Shown: positions 39,701 to 49,883, numbered from the stretch's first letter. The stretch is 64,000 bases of DNA from Saccharothrix obliqua (GCF_019375475.1 NZ_JAHXGQ010000002.1:826107-890106); one strand, 5' to 3'. Notes: generated by a model not told the origin, from the sequence alone. Numbers and translations: made by a program.

Positions 39701-40177
39701 ATGCGCAGAGCGATGGCGGCCGTCCTGCTGCTCGTGACGGCCTGCGGGTCGACCCCCGAGCAGGTGTGCACGGCGATCGGCGTGCCGGTGGGCGTCGGGG
39801 TGGACGTGCGGTCGGCGGGGGTGGCGACGGGCGCCCTGGAGGTCTGCTGGGACGGCCGGTGCACGACGCGGCCGCTGGCGTTGTGGCCGTCGAGCCGGGT
39901 GGTCGGCGGCACGTGCGCCGGGACCGCGCCGGAGGACGTGTGCTCGGCGAGCGCCGAGCCGGACGGCGGCCTGCACGGCTACGCGGACGTGCCGGACCTG
40001 CCGGTGCGGCCGGTCGTGGTGAAGCTGCGGCTGGCCGACGGCACGGGGGCGACCGTGCTGGACCGGCAGGTGGAGGCGACCCCGAAGCTCGTCCGACCCG
40101 GCGGCCCGGAATGCGGCGGCGGTGGCGCGCAGCTGAACCTCGCCGTCGCCGCGGACGGGTCGGTCACGGCGACCTGA
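39701..40177 (+). CDS. Hypothetical secreted lipoprotein
   Basis: A 158-residue protein from ATG 39701. MRRAMAAVLLLVTAC is a short lipoprotein signal with the lipid Cys at residue 15, followed by GSTPEQVCTAIGVPVG. Seven or more further Cys occur in pairs (VCWDGRC, GTCAGTAPEDVC, PECGGGGAQ), likely disulfides. The domain is beta-rich, with no motif I recognise. An upstream GTG at 39638 in the same frame overlaps the partner gene but would bury the signal peptide. Whether it belongs to the MNIO operon (45 bp gap) is unclear. Confidence 0.65.
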   Translation: MRRAMAAVLLLVTACGSTPEQVCTAIGVPVGVGVDVRSAGVATGALEVCWDGRCTTRPLALWPSSRVVGGTCAGTAPEDVCSASAEPDGGLHGYADVPDLPVRPVVVKLRLADGTGATVLDRQVEATPKLVRPGGPECGGGGAQLNLAVAADGSVTAT

Positions 40178-40503
40178 CGCGGCCCGAATCGAGACGAGGC
40201 CGCCTTCGGGGCCGGCACGGACGCCGACGTGGTGCGGACCGCCGTCGACGGGGCGTTCGGCAGTGGCGGGCGTCACTCTCCGGACACCTTTTCGTAGCAA
40301 GGACAAACTGAGCGTCACCCCAAGAACCGCCGATACGGTGGCAGAACATCCCTCAATGAGACGCTGATCTCACCCGGAGGGGTGGTTAGCGTCGAAAGTT
40401 GTGGGGGGTTCGTCACTTCCGGTTATCCGCCGCCGCCGGTCTTCGGCGTGCCTTCCGACTGCGCGATCCACAGCGCGCACCACCACACCCGGGAGGTATA
40501 TCC
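40178..40503. promoter_or_regulatory. Upstream region of the subtilase gene
   Basis: These 326 bp hold no gene. It is less GC-rich than its surroundings from about 40290, where a promoter would be expected, and ends in GGGAGG seven bases before GTG 40504. No clear operator is seen. Confidence 0.4.
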
Positions 40504-43500
40504 GTGTTGCGGAGAACCGGAAAACGCGGCGCATGGGGAGCCGCCGCGTTAGCCGTGGGACTGCTCGCCCCGATGACCGCGGCGGCCACCGCCGCACCGG
40601 GCGCGACCGGTCCGACGAACACCACCGATGCCGGCCGCACCACGTCGGTCACCCTGATCACGGGTGACCGCGTCGTGCTGCACGGCGGACGCCTGGCCTC
40701 GGTGACGGGAGGGCCGGGCCGGGACGACGCCGCGTTCTACACCTACGTGCGCGACGACCGCGTCCACGTCGTCCCGCGCGACGCCGCCGGGCCGCTCGCC
40801 GAGGGCAGGCTCGACCCGCGCCTGTTCGACGTGACCGGCCTGGTCGAGGCCGGCTACGACGACGCGCACCGCGCCGACGTGCCGCTCCTGCTCGCCCGCG
40901 ACGGCGGACCGGACGTGCGTGCCGCGGGCGTCCGGGTCACGCTCGACCTGCCCGCCGCGGGCGTGGTCGCCGCCAAGGCCGACAAGGCCGCGGCGGGCGA
41001 CGCGTTCCGGGCGCTGGTCGCCGACCCGGCCGTGACGAAGGTGTGGCTGGACGGCAAGCGCGCGACCAGCCTGGACCGCAGCGCCGCGCAGATCAACGCG
41101 CCCGCCGCGTGGGCCGCCGGGCACACCGGCAAGGGCGTCAAGGTCGCCGTCCTGGACACCGGCGTCGACGCCGCGCACCCCGACCTCGCCGGGCACGTCG
41201 CCCAGCAGGCCAACTTCACCAGCGACCCGGACAACACCGACGGCGTCGGCCACGGCACGCACGTCGCGTCCATCATCGCCTCCAACCACGCCAAGTACCG
41301 CGGTGTCGCACCGGACGCCCAGATCCTCGACGGCAAGGTGTGCGTCTACTCGGGCTGCGAGGAGTCGTGGATCCTGGCGGGCATCCAGTGGGCCGCCGAC
41401 CAGGGCGCGGACGTGGTGAACCTCAGCCTCGGCGGCGGCGACACGCCCGACGTGGACCCGCTGGAGGCCGCCGTCAACCGGCTGTCCGCGGAGAAGGGCA
41501 CGTTGTTCGTGGTCGCCGCGGGCAACGCGGGCGGCGCGGGCACGGTCAGCTCGCCGAGCACCGCCGACGCCGCGCTCAGCGTCGGCGCGGTCGCGCGGGA
41601 CGACCGGCTCGCCCCGTTCTCCAGCCGCGGCCCGCGCACGGGTGACGCGGGCGTGAAGCCCGACGTGACCGCGCCGGGCGTGGACATCGCTGCGGCCAAG
41701 GCGTCCGCCGGTGTCATCGGCGCGCCGGTGGACGACACGCACGTGGCGGTCTCCGGCACCTCGATGGCCACCCCGCACGTCGCGGGCGCGGCGGCGCTGC
41801 TGGCCCAGCAGCACCCCGACTGGACCGGCACGCAGCTCAAGGCGGCCCTCGTGGCGTCCGCGAAGCCCAACCCGGACCTCGGCGCCTACGACCAGGGCGC
41901 CGGTCGGGTCGACCTGGCCAAGGCCATCACCACCACGCTGACCACCGACCCGGTGAGCGTCGGCCTCGGCCTCCAGCCGTGGCCGCACGACGACGACGTG
42001 CCGGTGACGCGCAAGCTCACCTACCGCAACGCCGGCACGCAGCCCGTCGCGCTGGACCTGTCGGTCGAGGCCAAGGGCCCCGACGGCAAGCCCGCGCTGG
42101 CCGGCGTGTTCGCCGTGACGCCCGCGAAGGTCACCGTCCCGGCGGGCGGCTCGGCCGAGGTGTCCGTCACCGGTGACAGCCGCGCGGGCACCGCCGACGG
42201 CGGGTACACCGGCGTGGTCGTCACGTCCACCGGGCTGCGCACGCCCGTCGCGCTGGAGCGCGAGGTGGAGAGCCACGACCTGACGATCAAGTACACCGAC
42301 CTGGACGGCAAGCCGGCCGAGCTGGCGTCGTCGCTGGTGATCGGGCTGGACACCAACGTCGTCGCGTTCCCGCCGCGGGTGGGCGGCGTCGCCACGGCCC
42401 GCCTGCCCAAGGGCGAGTACCTGGTGGTCCACGACGTGCGGACCGGCGACCGGACGGCGTACCTGCCGCAGCCGCGGCTCAACCTCGACGCCAAGACCAC
42501 CGTCGACGTGGACGCCCGGACCGCGAAACCGGTGCGGATCAAGTTCCCCGACCCGACCGCGCGGGACCGCACGGGCGGCATCACCGTCGACCGCACCCAC
42601 AACGGCCGCCACCACATCGTCGGCGCGCTCCTGCTCGACGGCTTCGGCGACCGGGCGCTGGTCGCCCAGGTCGGGGCGCCGCTGCCCGCCGACCAGGTGA
42701 CCACGTCGTTCGCCTCGCACGCCGAGGCCACGCCGGTCGACGGGACGCCGGTGAGCTACCGGGCGTCCTACGACGTGCCCGGCAACGTGCCCACCGGGTT
42801 CGAGCGCGCGCCCGCCGCGAAGGAGCTGGCGAAGATCAACCACCGGGTGGTGCGCGGCGCGGACGGCAGGACCTACCGGTACGGCGGCATCCCCGTGTCG
42901 AAGTCCGGCGGCGGTGGCGCGACGCTGCTGCTGCACACCGGGCCGACCGGCGAGGCCGTCGACCACGTCCTGACCAAGGACGTGGGCTGGCGCTGGGTGG
43001 TGCTCCAGTACAACGCCGCCGACCAGCCCGAGGGCAGCCAGGCGTCGGGCGAGCTGACCTACCGCGCGGGCAGCGAGCACCGGCAGCGCTACTTCCAGCC
43101 GGTGCTCGGGCCGGGGCTCTCGCCCACCGCGGGCGCGCTGCACCTGGTGCGGTTCGGTGACGAGATCGGGTTCGGCGTGCCGCTGTGGAACGACCACGAC
43201 GGCAACAGCGGCGGCTACAACACCGAGTCCGCGCGCACCACGCTCTACCGCGACGGCGTCAAGGTCGGGGAGTTCCCGAGCCCGGCGAACGGCGTGTTCC
43301 GCGTGGACCCGGGCGCGGCGCGGTTCAAGATCGAGACCGACGCCGTGCCGGTCGCCGGCTCCACCTCGTTGAGCACGCGGATCGGCGGCTCCTGGACGTT
43401 CCGGTCCGACACGGCGCCCGGTGAGGAGATCAAGCCGCTGCCGCTGACCGTCGTGCAGTTCAGGCCGGAGCTGGACGAGGCGGGCAACGCGCCCGCGAAC

Positions 43501-43746
43501 CGGGTGCTGCGCGTGCCGCTGGACGTGCGGCAGCAGCAGGGCGCCGACAGCGGCCGGGTCCGCGACCTGACCGTCGAGGTGTCGTTCGACGACGGCAAGA
43601 CCTGGACGAAGGCCGCGGTACACGGGAAGACCGCGCTGGTGCGCAACGGCGCGGCGGGTTTCGCGTCGCTGCGGGTGAAGGGCTCGGACGGCAAGGGCAA
43701 CGCGTTCGAGCAGACCGTGATCCGGGCCTACCGGGTCAAGGCGTGA
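40504..43746 (+). CDS. Secreted S8 family serine protease (subtilase)
   Basis: A 1080-residue protein starting at GTG 40504 with GGGAGG upstream and a signal peptide (GAAALAVGLLAPMTAAATAA). Residues about 45-190 are a propeptide-like region. The catalytic triad is Asp218 (VAVLDTGVD), His250 (GHGTHVASII) and Ser420 (GTSMATPHVAGAAAL), with oxyanion Asn in VVAAGNAGG. About 600 residues of beta-sandwich domains follow, as in the large Streptomyces extracellular subtilases. It should be exported and self-activated. A bidirectional terminator separates it from hemQ. Confidence 0.93.
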   Translation: MLRRTGKRGAWGAAALAVGLLAPMTAAATAAPGATGPTNTTDAGRTTSVTLITGDRVVLHGGRLASVTGGPGRDDAAFYTYVRDDRVHVVPRDAAGPLAEGRLDPRLFDVTGLVEAGYDDAHRADVPLLLARDGGPDVRAAGVRVTLDLPAAGVVAAKADKAAAGDAFRALVADPAVTKVWLDGKRATSLDRSAAQINAPAAWAAGHTGKGVKVAVLDTGVDAAHPDLAGHVAQQANFTSDPDNTDGVGHGTHVASIIASNHAKYRGVAPDAQILDGKVCVYSGCEESWILAGIQWAADQGADVVNLSLGGGDTPDVDPLEAAVNRLSAEKGTLFVVAAGNAGGAGTVSSPSTADAALSVGAVARDDRLAPFSSRGPRTGDAGVKPDVTAPGVDIAAAKASAGVIGAPVDDTHVAVSGTSMATPHVAGAAALLAQQHPDWTGTQLKAALVASAKPNPDLGAYDQGAGRVDLAKAITTTLTTDPVSVGLGLQPWPHDDDVPVTRKLTYRNAGTQPVALDLSVEAKGPDGKPALAGVFAVTPAKVTVPAGGSAEVSVTGDSRAGTADGGYTGVVVTSTGLRTPVALEREVESHDLTIKYTDLDGKPAELASSLVIGLDTNVVAFPPRVGGVATARLPKGEYLVVHDVRTGDRTAYLPQPRLNLDAKTTVDVDARTAKPVRIKFPDPTARDRTGGITVDRTHNGRHHIVGALLLDGFGDRALVAQVGAPLPADQVTTSFASHAEATPVDGTPVSYRASYDVPGNVPTGFERAPAAKELAKINHRVVRGADGRTYRYGGIPVSKSGGGGATLLLHTGPTGEAVDHVLTKDVGWRWVVLQYNAADQPEGSQASGELTYRAGSEHRQRYFQPVLGPGLSPTAGALHLVRFGDEIGFGVPLWNDHDGNSGGYNTESARTTLYRDGVKVGEFPSPANGVFRVDPGAARFKIETDAVPVAGSTSLSTRIGGSWTFRSDTAPGEEIKPLPLTVVQFRPELDEAGNAPANRVLRVPLDVRQQQGADSGRVRDLTVEVSFDDGKTWTKAAVHGKTALVRNGAAGFASLRVKGSDGKGNAFEQTVIRAYRVKA

Positions 43747-43752
43747 CGACGG

Positions 43753-43779
43753 GGGGCGTCCGCCGCCGGCGGGCGCCCC
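43753..43779. terminator. Bidirectional terminator between subtilase and hemQ
   Basis: Arms GGGGCGTCCGCC (43753-43764) and GGCGGGCGCCCC (43768-43779) pair at 11 of 12 positions with a 3-base loop, between two convergent stops. Confidence 0.65.
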
Positions 43780-43786
43780 TCCCGCG

Positions 43787-44479
43787 TCACGGCAGGTTCG
43801 CGACCAGCTCCGCCACCGGCACCCGCGTGCCGGTGTAGAACGGGATCTCCTCGCGCACGTGGCGACGTGCCTCGGTGCCGCGCAGGTGGCGCATCAGGTC
43901 CACGATGCGGTGCAGCTCGTCCGCCTCGAACGCGAGGATCCACTCGTAGTCGCCCAGCGCGAACGACGCCACGGTGTTCGCGCGCACGTCCGGGTAGTCG
44001 CGGGCTTCCTTGCCGTGGTCGGCGAGCATCTTGCGGCGGTCCTCGTCGGGCAGCAGGTACCACTCGTAGGACCGCACGAACGGGTACACGCACACGTACT
44101 TGCGCGGCTCCTCGCCGGCCAGGAACGCCGGGATGTGGCTGCGGTTGAACTCCGCCGGGCGGTGCAGCGCCACCTGGCTCCACACCGGCGTCGAGGCGCG
44201 GCCCGCGGCGGTGCGCCGGAACCCGGTGTAGGCGGCCTGGACCTGCTCGATCTCCTCGGCGTGCCACCAGATCAGGTAATCCGCGTCGGCCCGCAGCCCG
44301 GCCACGTCGTACACCCCGCGCACCACGACGCCCTTGGCCTCCAGGCCGTCGAGGTACTCCTGCGCCTCGGCCGCGGCCGGACCGCGGTCGGCGGGCAGCC
44401 TGCCCGGCTCGACGCGGAAGACCGACCACATGGTGTAGCGGATGGTGTCGTTCAACTCGGTGAAGTTCAGGCGGGCCAT
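43787..44479 (-). CDS. hemQ: Coproheme decarboxylase / H2O2-dependent heme synthase HemQ
   Basis: A 230-residue chlorite-dismutase-family protein. It lacks the distal Arg segment of true chlorite dismutases. It carries the probable axial His155 in [13 protein letters not shown] and the [13 protein letters not shown] segment with the reactive Tyr. It decarboxylates coproheme to heme b in the coproporphyrin-dependent pathway of actinobacteria and firmicutes. Encoded just after the oxidase gene (4 bp gap) and hemE, so the three form a heme operon. Confidence 0.94.
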   Translation of the reverse strand: MARLNFTELNDTIRYTMWSVFRVEPGRLPADRGPAAAEAQEYLDGLEAKGVVVRGVYDVAGLRADADYLIWWHAEEIEQVQAAYTGFRRTAAGRASTPVWSQVALHRPAEFNRSHIPAFLAGEEPRKYVCVYPFVRSYEWYLLPDEDRRKMLADHGKEARDYPDVRANTVASFALGDYEWILAFEADELHRIVDLMRHLRGTEARRHVREEIPFYTGTRVPVAELVANLP

Positions 44480-44483
44480 GACC

Positions 44484-45905
44484 TCATCCTCTCACCCGGC
44501 CCAGGACGTGCGCCGCGACCCGGGCCGCCGCCGCGTCGCCGGTCGCGATGCACGCCGGGATGCCGACGCCGTGCAGCGTGGCGCCCGCGACGGCCAGGCC
44601 CGGCAGGCCGGCGACCGCGTCCTCGACACCCCGCACGACGTCCAGGTGCCCAACGCCGTACTGCGGCAGGCCGCCGCCCCAGCGGGTCACCCGCACGTCC
44701 ACCGGCGGCGCCGTCACGCCGGTCAGCTCGGCCAGGTCGGCACGCACCGCGGCCACCAGGTCCTCGTCGTCGCGCTGGAGCACGGCGACGTCGCCGTGCC
44801 GACCCGCGCTGCCGCGCACCAGCACCGGACCGCCCGCGAGGTGCGCCCACTTGCCGCTGGAGAAGGTGAACGCCTTCGCCGCGAACGGTGTCCCGTCGGC
44901 GTGCCGCTCCCCCTCGGCGAGCAACACGCCGGAGCGCTCCGGCAGCACCGTGCCCGGCGGCAACGCCAGGGTCACCACGGCCATGGACGCGACCTCGACC
45001 TGCGCGTACCGCTCGGCGGCGGCGGGCGCGACGGCGGTCAGCAGCTTGCGCGCGGCGGGCGCGGGCACGGCCAGCACCACGCCGTCCACGTCCAGCGCCT
45101 CCGGCGCCGCGGCGGAGCCGATCTCCAGCCGCCAGCCGCGCTCGCGACGCGCCAACCCGCGCACCGGCAGCCCCAGCCGCACCCGGGCCGCCGACACCTC
45201 CGCCAGCCGGTCCACCAACGCGGACAGCCCGCCCGCGAGGGTGCCGAACACCGGTGGGCGGCGGCCGTGCGGCTGCGGCGGCGCGGGCATCGTCGTGGCG
45301 GCGGCGGCCAGCAGCGACCCGACGCCCGCGTCCAGGGCGGCGGCCAACTGGGGCATGGTGGCCCGCAGGCCCAGCGCGTCCGGGCGGCCCGCGTAGACGC
45401 CGCCCAGCAGCGGGCCCACCAGGCGGTCGCCCACCTCGGGCCCGAACCGCTCGCGCAGCAGCGCGCCGACCGCCACGTCCGCGCCGGCCAGCTCGACCGG
45501 CGGCAGGTGGGGTTCGGCGGCCACGCGGCGCAGCCCCTCCGGGCTCAGCACACCGCGCACGGCCTCCACCGACGCCGGCACGCCCAGCAGGGTGTGCGCG
45601 GGCACCGGCCGCGTCTCCCCGCCCGCGCGGATGGTCGACGGCGCGCCCGTCGGGTGCCGCAGCCGCTCGGCGAGGTCGAGTTCGGCGACCAGCTCGCCCG
45701 CCTCGGGGCGGCGGTGCAGGAACGCCTCCGCGCCCACGTCGCAGGCGAGCCCGGCCACTTCCTCGGTGCGCAGCTTGCCGCCGAGCCGGTCGGCCTGCTC
45801 CAGCACGGTGATCCGCGCGCCGGGGCCCAGCAGGCAGCGCAGCCGGTGCGCGGCGACGAGACCGGAGATGCCGCCGCCGACCACCGCGACGTGGACGTCG
45901 CTCAT
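44484..45905 (-). CDS. hemG: Protoporphyrinogen/coproporphyrinogen III oxidase (HemY/CgoX)
   Basis: A 473-residue FAD protein. ATG 45905 overlaps the hemE stop (ATGA). It has an N-terminal dinucleotide fold [36 protein letters not shown] (FAD binding), the internal [16 protein letters not shown], and the C-terminal [12 protein letters not shown] then [20 protein letters not shown]. In organisms with HemQ this enzyme normally oxidises coproporphyrinogen III to coproporphyrin III, so the CgoX role is more likely than the classical one. Confidence 0.93.
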   Translation of the reverse strand: MSDVHVAVVGGGISGLVAAHRLRCLLGPGARITVLEQADRLGGKLRTEEVAGLACDVGAEAFLHRRPEAGELVAELDLAERLRHPTGAPSTIRAGGETRPVPAHTLLGVPASVEAVRGVLSPEGLRRVAAEPHLPPVELAGADVAVGALLRERFGPEVGDRLVGPLLGGVYAGRPDALGLRATMPQLAAALDAGVGSLLAAAATTMPAPPQPHGRRPPVFGTLAGGLSALVDRLAEVSAARVRLGLPVRGLARRERGWRLEIGSAAAPEALDVDGVVLAVPAPAARKLLTAVAPAAAERYAQVEVASMAVVTLALPPGTVLPERSGVLLAEGERHADGTPFAAKAFTFSSGKWAHLAGGPVLVRGSAGRHGDVAVLQRDDEDLVAAVRADLAELTGVTAPPVDVRVTRWGGGLPQYGVGHLDVVRGVEDAVAGLPGLAVAGATLHGVGIPACIATGDAAAARVAAHVLGRVRG

Positions 45906-46954
45906 CTCGACCGGTGCACCCACTCGACGGCCTTGGTGATCATGTCCGGGTCGGTGTCCGGCAGCACGCCGTGGCCGAGGTTGAAGATGTGCCCGGCGGC
46001 GGCCCGGCCCTCCTCGACGATGCGGTCGACCTCGGCACGCACCACCTCCTCGCCCGCGAACAGCAGCGCCGGGTCGAGGTTGCCCTGCACCACCGGCAGC
46101 GGCCGGTCCGGCGCGGCGGCCACCAGCCGCCGCACCGCCACGTCCAGCGGGGTGCGCCAGTCGACGCCGACGACGTCCGCGCCCGCCTCGCGCATCGCGG
46201 GCAGCAGCTCGCCCGTGCCGACGCCGAAGTGGATGCGCGGCACGTCGGTGACGCTCTCCAGCACCCGCTTCGAGTGCGGCAGCACGAACCGGCGGTAGTC
46301 CCGTTCGGACAACGCGCCCGCCCACGAGTCGAACAGCTGCACGGCCCGCACGCCCGCCGCCACCTGCACCCGCAGGAACTCGGCGGTGATGTCGGCGATC
46401 TTGGCCAGCAACGCGTGCCACAGGTCGGGGTCGGCGTGCATGAGCGCCTTGGTGCGCTCGTGGTTCCGGCTCGGGCCGCCCTCGACCAGGTAGGAGGCGA
46501 GGGTGAACGGCGCGCCCGCGAAACCGATCAGCGGGACGTCGCCGAGGCGCGCGTTGAGCAGCCCGATGGCGTCCGCGACCGGCTGGACCTGCTCGGGCTC
46601 CAGCACGGGCAACGCGTCCACGTCGGCGCGACCGGACACCGGTTTCGCCACCACCGGGCCGGTGCCCGGCACGATGTCGAGGTCGACGCCGGCGGCCTTC
46701 AGCGGCACGACGATGTCGGAGAACAGGATCGCGCCGTCGACGTCGTGCCTGCGGACCGGCTGGAGGGTGATCTCGCAGACCATCTCCGGGTCGAAGCACG
46801 CGTCCAGCATGGACGTGCCCGCGCGCAGCGCGCGGTACTCGGGCAGCGAGCGCCCGGCCTGCCGCATGAACCAGACCGGGGTGCGCGCCGGGACGCCGCC
46901 GCGCGCGGCGACCAGCAGAGGTGCGGTGGTGTTGTCGCTCATCTCGACGGCCAT
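45902..46954 (-). CDS. hemE: Uroporphyrinogen decarboxylase
   Basis: A protein of about 350 residues. [16 protein letters not shown] is the UroD substrate signature; [26 protein letters not shown] and [13 protein letters not shown] follow. It decarboxylates uroporphyrinogen III to coproporphyrinogen III. ATG 46954 (with GGGAG close by) and ATG 46942 are both plausible starts. First gene of the heme operon, divergent from DUF3000 across 85 bp. Confidence 0.95.
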   Translation of the reverse strand: MAVEMSDNTTAPLLVAARGGVPARTPVWFMRQAGRSLPEYRALRAGTSMLDACFDPEMVCEITLQPVRRHDVDGAILFSDIVVPLKAAGVDLDIVPGTGPVVAKPVSGRADVDALPVLEPEQVQPVADAIGLLNARLGDVPLIGFAGAPFTLASYLVEGGPSRNHERTKALMHADPDLWHALLAKIADITAEFLRVQVAAGVRAVQLFDSWAGALSERDYRRFVLPHSKRVLESVTDVPRIHFGVGTGELLPAMREAGADVVGVDWRTPLDVAVRRLVAAAPDRPLPVVQGNLDPALLFAGEEVVRAEVDRIVEEGRAAAGHIFNLGHGVLPDTDPDMITKAVEWVHRSR

Positions 46955-47039
46955 GCTCCCACGCCGGGCCGGCCGCGTGCCGCCCGGTCCCGGCGCGCCG
47001 CGCCCACGTGACGCGGTTCCGGGGCATAAGGTCCGGGGT

Positions 47040-47588
47040 GTGACCGGATTGGCGGCGGAGCCCGAAATGTTCCGGCGGGCGGTGGCGACGCTCAAGTCGG
47101 TGCGAACCCGACCGGAGCTGGAGTTCACCGAGGTGCGCCCGCCCCAGCGCCTCGCGCCCTGGGCGTTCGCGCTGACCGCCGAGGCGACCGGCCCGGCGGA
47201 CGAGCTGTCCACCGGCCGCCTGGTGCTGCTGCACGACCCGGAGGGCGTCGAGGCGTGGTCCGGGGTGTTCCGGCTGGTCGCCTACGTGCGGGTGGAGCTG
47301 GACCCGGAGCTGGCGGCCGACCCCCTCCTGCCGGAGGTGGGCTGGTCGTGGCTGGTGGAGGCGCTGGAGCTGGCGGGCGCGGGTTTCCTGGCCCTCGGCG
47401 GCACCGTGACGCAGACGTCGTCGGCCCGGTTCGGCGACATCGCCGGCCCGCCCCGGACGGACGACCTGGAGCTGCGCGCGTCCTGGACGGCGCGGGACGC
47501 CGAGCTGGCCGCCCACGGCACGGCGTTCTACGAGGTGATGGCCACGGCCGTCGGCCTGCCGCCGGTCGGGGTGTCGACGCTGCGCTGA
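47040..47588 (+). CDS. DUF3000 domain protein
   Basis: A 182-residue protein from GTG 47040. It matches DUF3000 along its length: [21 protein letters not shown], then [32 protein letters not shown] and [20 protein letters not shown]3000 is an actinobacterial family usually found beside hemE or rnd, of unknown function. It lacks any signal peptide or membrane span. Here it is divergent from hemE. Confidence 0.88.
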   Translation: MTGLAAEPEMFRRAVATLKSVRTRPELEFTEVRPPQRLAPWAFALTAEATGPADELSTGRLVLLHDPEGVEAWSGVFRLVAYVRVELDPELAADPLLPEVGWSWLVEALELAGAGFLALGGTVTQTSSARFGDIAGPPRTDDLELRASWTARDAELAAHGTAFYEVMATAVGLPPVGVSTLR

Positions 47589-47685
47589 CCCGCGGGGACG
47601 CCGACCGGGGTGCCGGCGGTGAGCCGGGATCGGGTGTGGCAGGCGGACAGCGGGTGGTCGTCGCTGCCCGCCCGAGCGGGCCGCG

Positions 47686-48846
47686 TTACTCGTCGTTGGC
47701 CCGCAGGACGCGCAACGCGTTGCCGCCCGCGAGCTTGGCGCAGTCCTCCTCGCTCCACCCGCGGTCCAGGAGGGCGCCGATCAGGTCCGGGTACGTGGAG
47801 ACGTCCTCCAGCCCGGTCGGCTGCACGGCGGTGCCGTCGTAGTCGCCGCCGAGGCCGATGTGGTCGATCCCGGCCACCTCACGGGCGTGCTCGACGTGCT
47901 TCACCACGTCGTCCAGCGTCACCGCGGGCCGTTCGCCGGCGTACGTCGCGAGGAAGCGCTCGCGGGCCTCCAGGTCGTTGTGCCGCTCCCCCGCCGCGGC
48001 CATGGCCTCGCCCAGCCGGGCGTCCCACTCGGCGTACGCCGGGGACACGAAGGCGGGCACGAAGGTCACCATGCACACCCCGCCGTTGCCCGCGAGGCGT
48101 TCCAGGACGGCGTCCGGCACGTTGCGCGGGTGGTCGGCCACCGCCCGGCACGAGGAGTGGGTGAACAGGACCGGCCGGGTGCTGACGTCCAGGGCGGCGT
48201 TCATGGTGGTCTCGGCGACGTGCGAGAGGTCGGCGATCATGCCGATCCGGTTCATCTCGCGCACGACCTCCACGCCGAACGGGCTGAGCCCGCCGTGCTC
48301 GGGGGTGTCGGTGGCCGAGTCCGCCCACGGGGTGTTCTCGTTGTGGGTGAGCGTCATGTACCGCACGCCCAGCCGCCGCAGGGACCGCAGGACGCCCAGC
48401 GACGAGTTGATGCTGTGCCCGCCCTCCGCGCCCAGCAGCGACGCCGTCCGGCCCGACCGGAACACCGCCACGGCCTCGTCGGCGGTCGTCGCGAAGCCGA
48501 GGACGTCGGGGTAGGCGTCGCACAGCTCCCGGACCAACTCCACCTGCTCCAGCACGGCGGTGACGGCTGCGTCGCCCGCCAGTCGGCACGGAACCCACAC
48601 GGACCAGAACTGCATCCCCAACCGGCCCTGCCGAAGCCGCAAAAAGTCGGTCTGGAGGGCGGGTTGACGGGTCCTCAGGTCCACCTGTCGGACGCCTGAA
48701 GAGTCGCCGGCGGCCATTGACTTTTCACCGATTTGCCCGGACGCCGCGAGGTCGCGGAGCGCCCACGGGAGGTCGTTGTGCCCGTCGACGAGTGGGGCTT
48801 CCGCCAGCAGAACCTCGGCTCGGCCACGTCCTGTGGTGCTCGCCAC
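47686..48846 (-). CDS. Membrane dipeptidase (peptidase M19 family)
   Basis: A 386-residue zinc dipeptidase. GTG 48846 is chosen since AGGAG lies six bases upstream; a TTG at 48852 is less well placed. Zinc ligands: His/Asp in VDGHNDLPW, Glu in LGAEGGHS, His in IADLSHVAETTM and His in LFTHSSCRAV. The substrate Asp lies in GGDYDGTAVQP. There is no signal peptide, so it acts in the cytosol on dipeptides or similar amides. It is divergent from the response-regulator gene across a region with a perfect inverted repeat (48897-48926). Confidence 0.92.
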   Translation of the reverse strand: MASTTGRGRAEVLLAEAPLVDGHNDLPWALRDLAASGQIGEKSMAAGDSSGVRQVDLRTRQPALQTDFLRLRQGRLGMQFWSVWVPCRLAGDAAVTAVLEQVELVRELCDAYPDVLGFATTADEAVAVFRSGRTASLLGAEGGHSINSSLGVLRSLRRLGVRYMTLTHNENTPWADSATDTPEHGGLSPFGVEVVREMNRIGMIADLSHVAETTMNAALDVSTRPVLFTHSSCRAVADHPRNVPDAVLERLAGNGGVCMVTFVPAFVSPAYAEWDARLGEAMAAAGERHNDLEARERFLATYAGERPAVTLDDVVKHVEHAREVAGIDHIGLGGDYDGTAVQPTGLEDVSTYPDLIGALLDRGWSEEDCAKLAGGNALRVLRANDE

Positions 48847-48896
48847 CGGCAACTCCTATGTGTCGTCATGAGAGGCACTCGCGTTACGGGCCCCAT

Positions 48897-48926
48897 CCTG
48901 TTGTCAGCCGATCGTGTGACAACAGG
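48897..48926. promoter_or_regulatory. 10 bp perfect inverted repeat in the dipeptidase promoter region
   Basis: CCTGTTGTCA (48897-48906) and TGACAACAGG (48917-48926) flank a 10-base spacer, and flanking GGCCCC/GGCC extends the pairing. A further TGACAAC copy starts at 48936. It may be an operator or a 5' UTR stem of the dipeptidase mRNA. Confidence 0.55.
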
Positions 48927-49100
48927 GGCCATCAGTGACAACTCATTCGGGATAGATACCCGATTGATCGTCCCGTAGACCCGCTTGGGCGGCTACGCTG
49001 CCCCAGACGACACCACTTTCGGTCGATCAGTGGCGCGGCTGATTGGACGAAAGTCCCGGTGCCGGTCGGGGGGCACGACCGACTCCAGGGAGGTAGTGAC

Positions 49101-49226
49101 GTGGCTGCCGTCGGCTTAGGTCAGGCCGTTCGTACCACGCCAGCCGGCTCGTTGCCGGCGAACATGGTCCCGCACCCGCGGGAGGAGCTTTTTTGGTGTT
49201 GGTGGTCGACGACCACCCGCTGCTGA
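49101..49226 (+). CDS. Upstream overlapping ORF of the response regulator (possible frameshift)
   Basis: GTG 49101 has a perfect GGGAGG seven bases upstream and opens MAAVGLGQAVRTTPAGSLPA then NMVPHPREELF, running in frame 0 to TGA 49224-49226. It overlaps the response-regulator frame. A T6 run (49189-49194) lies where a -1 slip of the Phe codon would join it to LVLVVDDHPLLREA. It is either a regulatory leader ORF, the true N-terminus of the regulator read through slippage, or the result of a one-base homopolymer error. Confidence 0.55.
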   Translation: MAAVGLGQAVRTTPAGSLPANMVPHPREELFWCWWSTTTRC

Positions 49227-49816
49227 GGGAGGCGATAAGCGCCCGGCTCACCCAGATGGGAGCCGGGACTGTGCATGAGGCGGCTTCGGTCGCGGAGGCT
49301 CGGGCGCGGGCACTCGCAACCGGACCGTGCGACCTCGCGATCCTCGATCTGGGTCTGCCGGACGGAACCGGCATCGACCTGGTCACGGAACTCCGTGCCC
49401 AGGGCTGGCCCCGCATCGTGGTCCTCGCGTCCTCCGACGACCCCTACGCGGTCCGGTCGGCCTTCCAGGCGGGCGCCCAGGCGTACCTCCTGAAGTCGGC
49501 CTCGCCGATGGTGGTCACCGACGGGGTGCGCCGGGTCCTCGACGGCGGCGTCTACGCGGACCCGAGCGTCGCGCCCGTCCTCGCGGCGGGCACCCGCGTG
49601 CCGGGCACCGACAACACGCCGCGGGAGCTTTCCGCGCGTGAGGTCGAGGTCCTCCAGCTGGTCGCCGATGGCCAGAGCAACAAGGAGATCGGCGAAGCGC
49701 TCAGCCTTTCCGCGCTCACGGTGAAGTCCCACCTGTCGCGGATCGGGCGCAAGCTGGGCACCGGGGATCGGGCTCAGATGGTCGCGCTGGCCATGCGTGC
49801 CGGCGTGATCCGCTGA
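49193..49816 (+). CDS. NarL/LuxR-type response regulator
   Basis: A 207-residue protein as read from TTG 49193, with GGAGGAG five bases upstream; GTG 49196 is also possible. The receiver domain has VVDDHPLLREA, phospho-acceptor Asp in LAILDLGLPDG, a Ser/Lys switch (ASSDD, LLKSAS), and the DNA-binding domain LSAREVEVLQLVADGQSNKE through LTVKSHLSRIGRKLG. No histidine kinase is adjacent. The regulator sits in a conserved neighbourhood with rnd and fadAB. See the overlapping ORF at 49101 for the start problem. Confidence 0.9.
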   Translation: MVLVVDDHPLLREAISARLTQMGAGTVHEAASVAEARARALATGPCDLAILDLGLPDGTGIDLVTELRAQGWPRIVVLASSDDPYAVRSAFQAGAQAYLLKSASPMVVTDGVRRVLDGGVYADPSVAPVLAAGTRVPGTDNTPRELSAREVEVLQLVADGQSNKEIGEALSLSALTVKSHLSRIGRKLGTGDRAQMVALAMRAGVIR

Positions 49817-49883
49817 CCGGGTCGCCACGCTGAACGGGCCGAACACACCCGCGAGTGGTTCGTTCGTCGTAGGGTCTTCCGCC

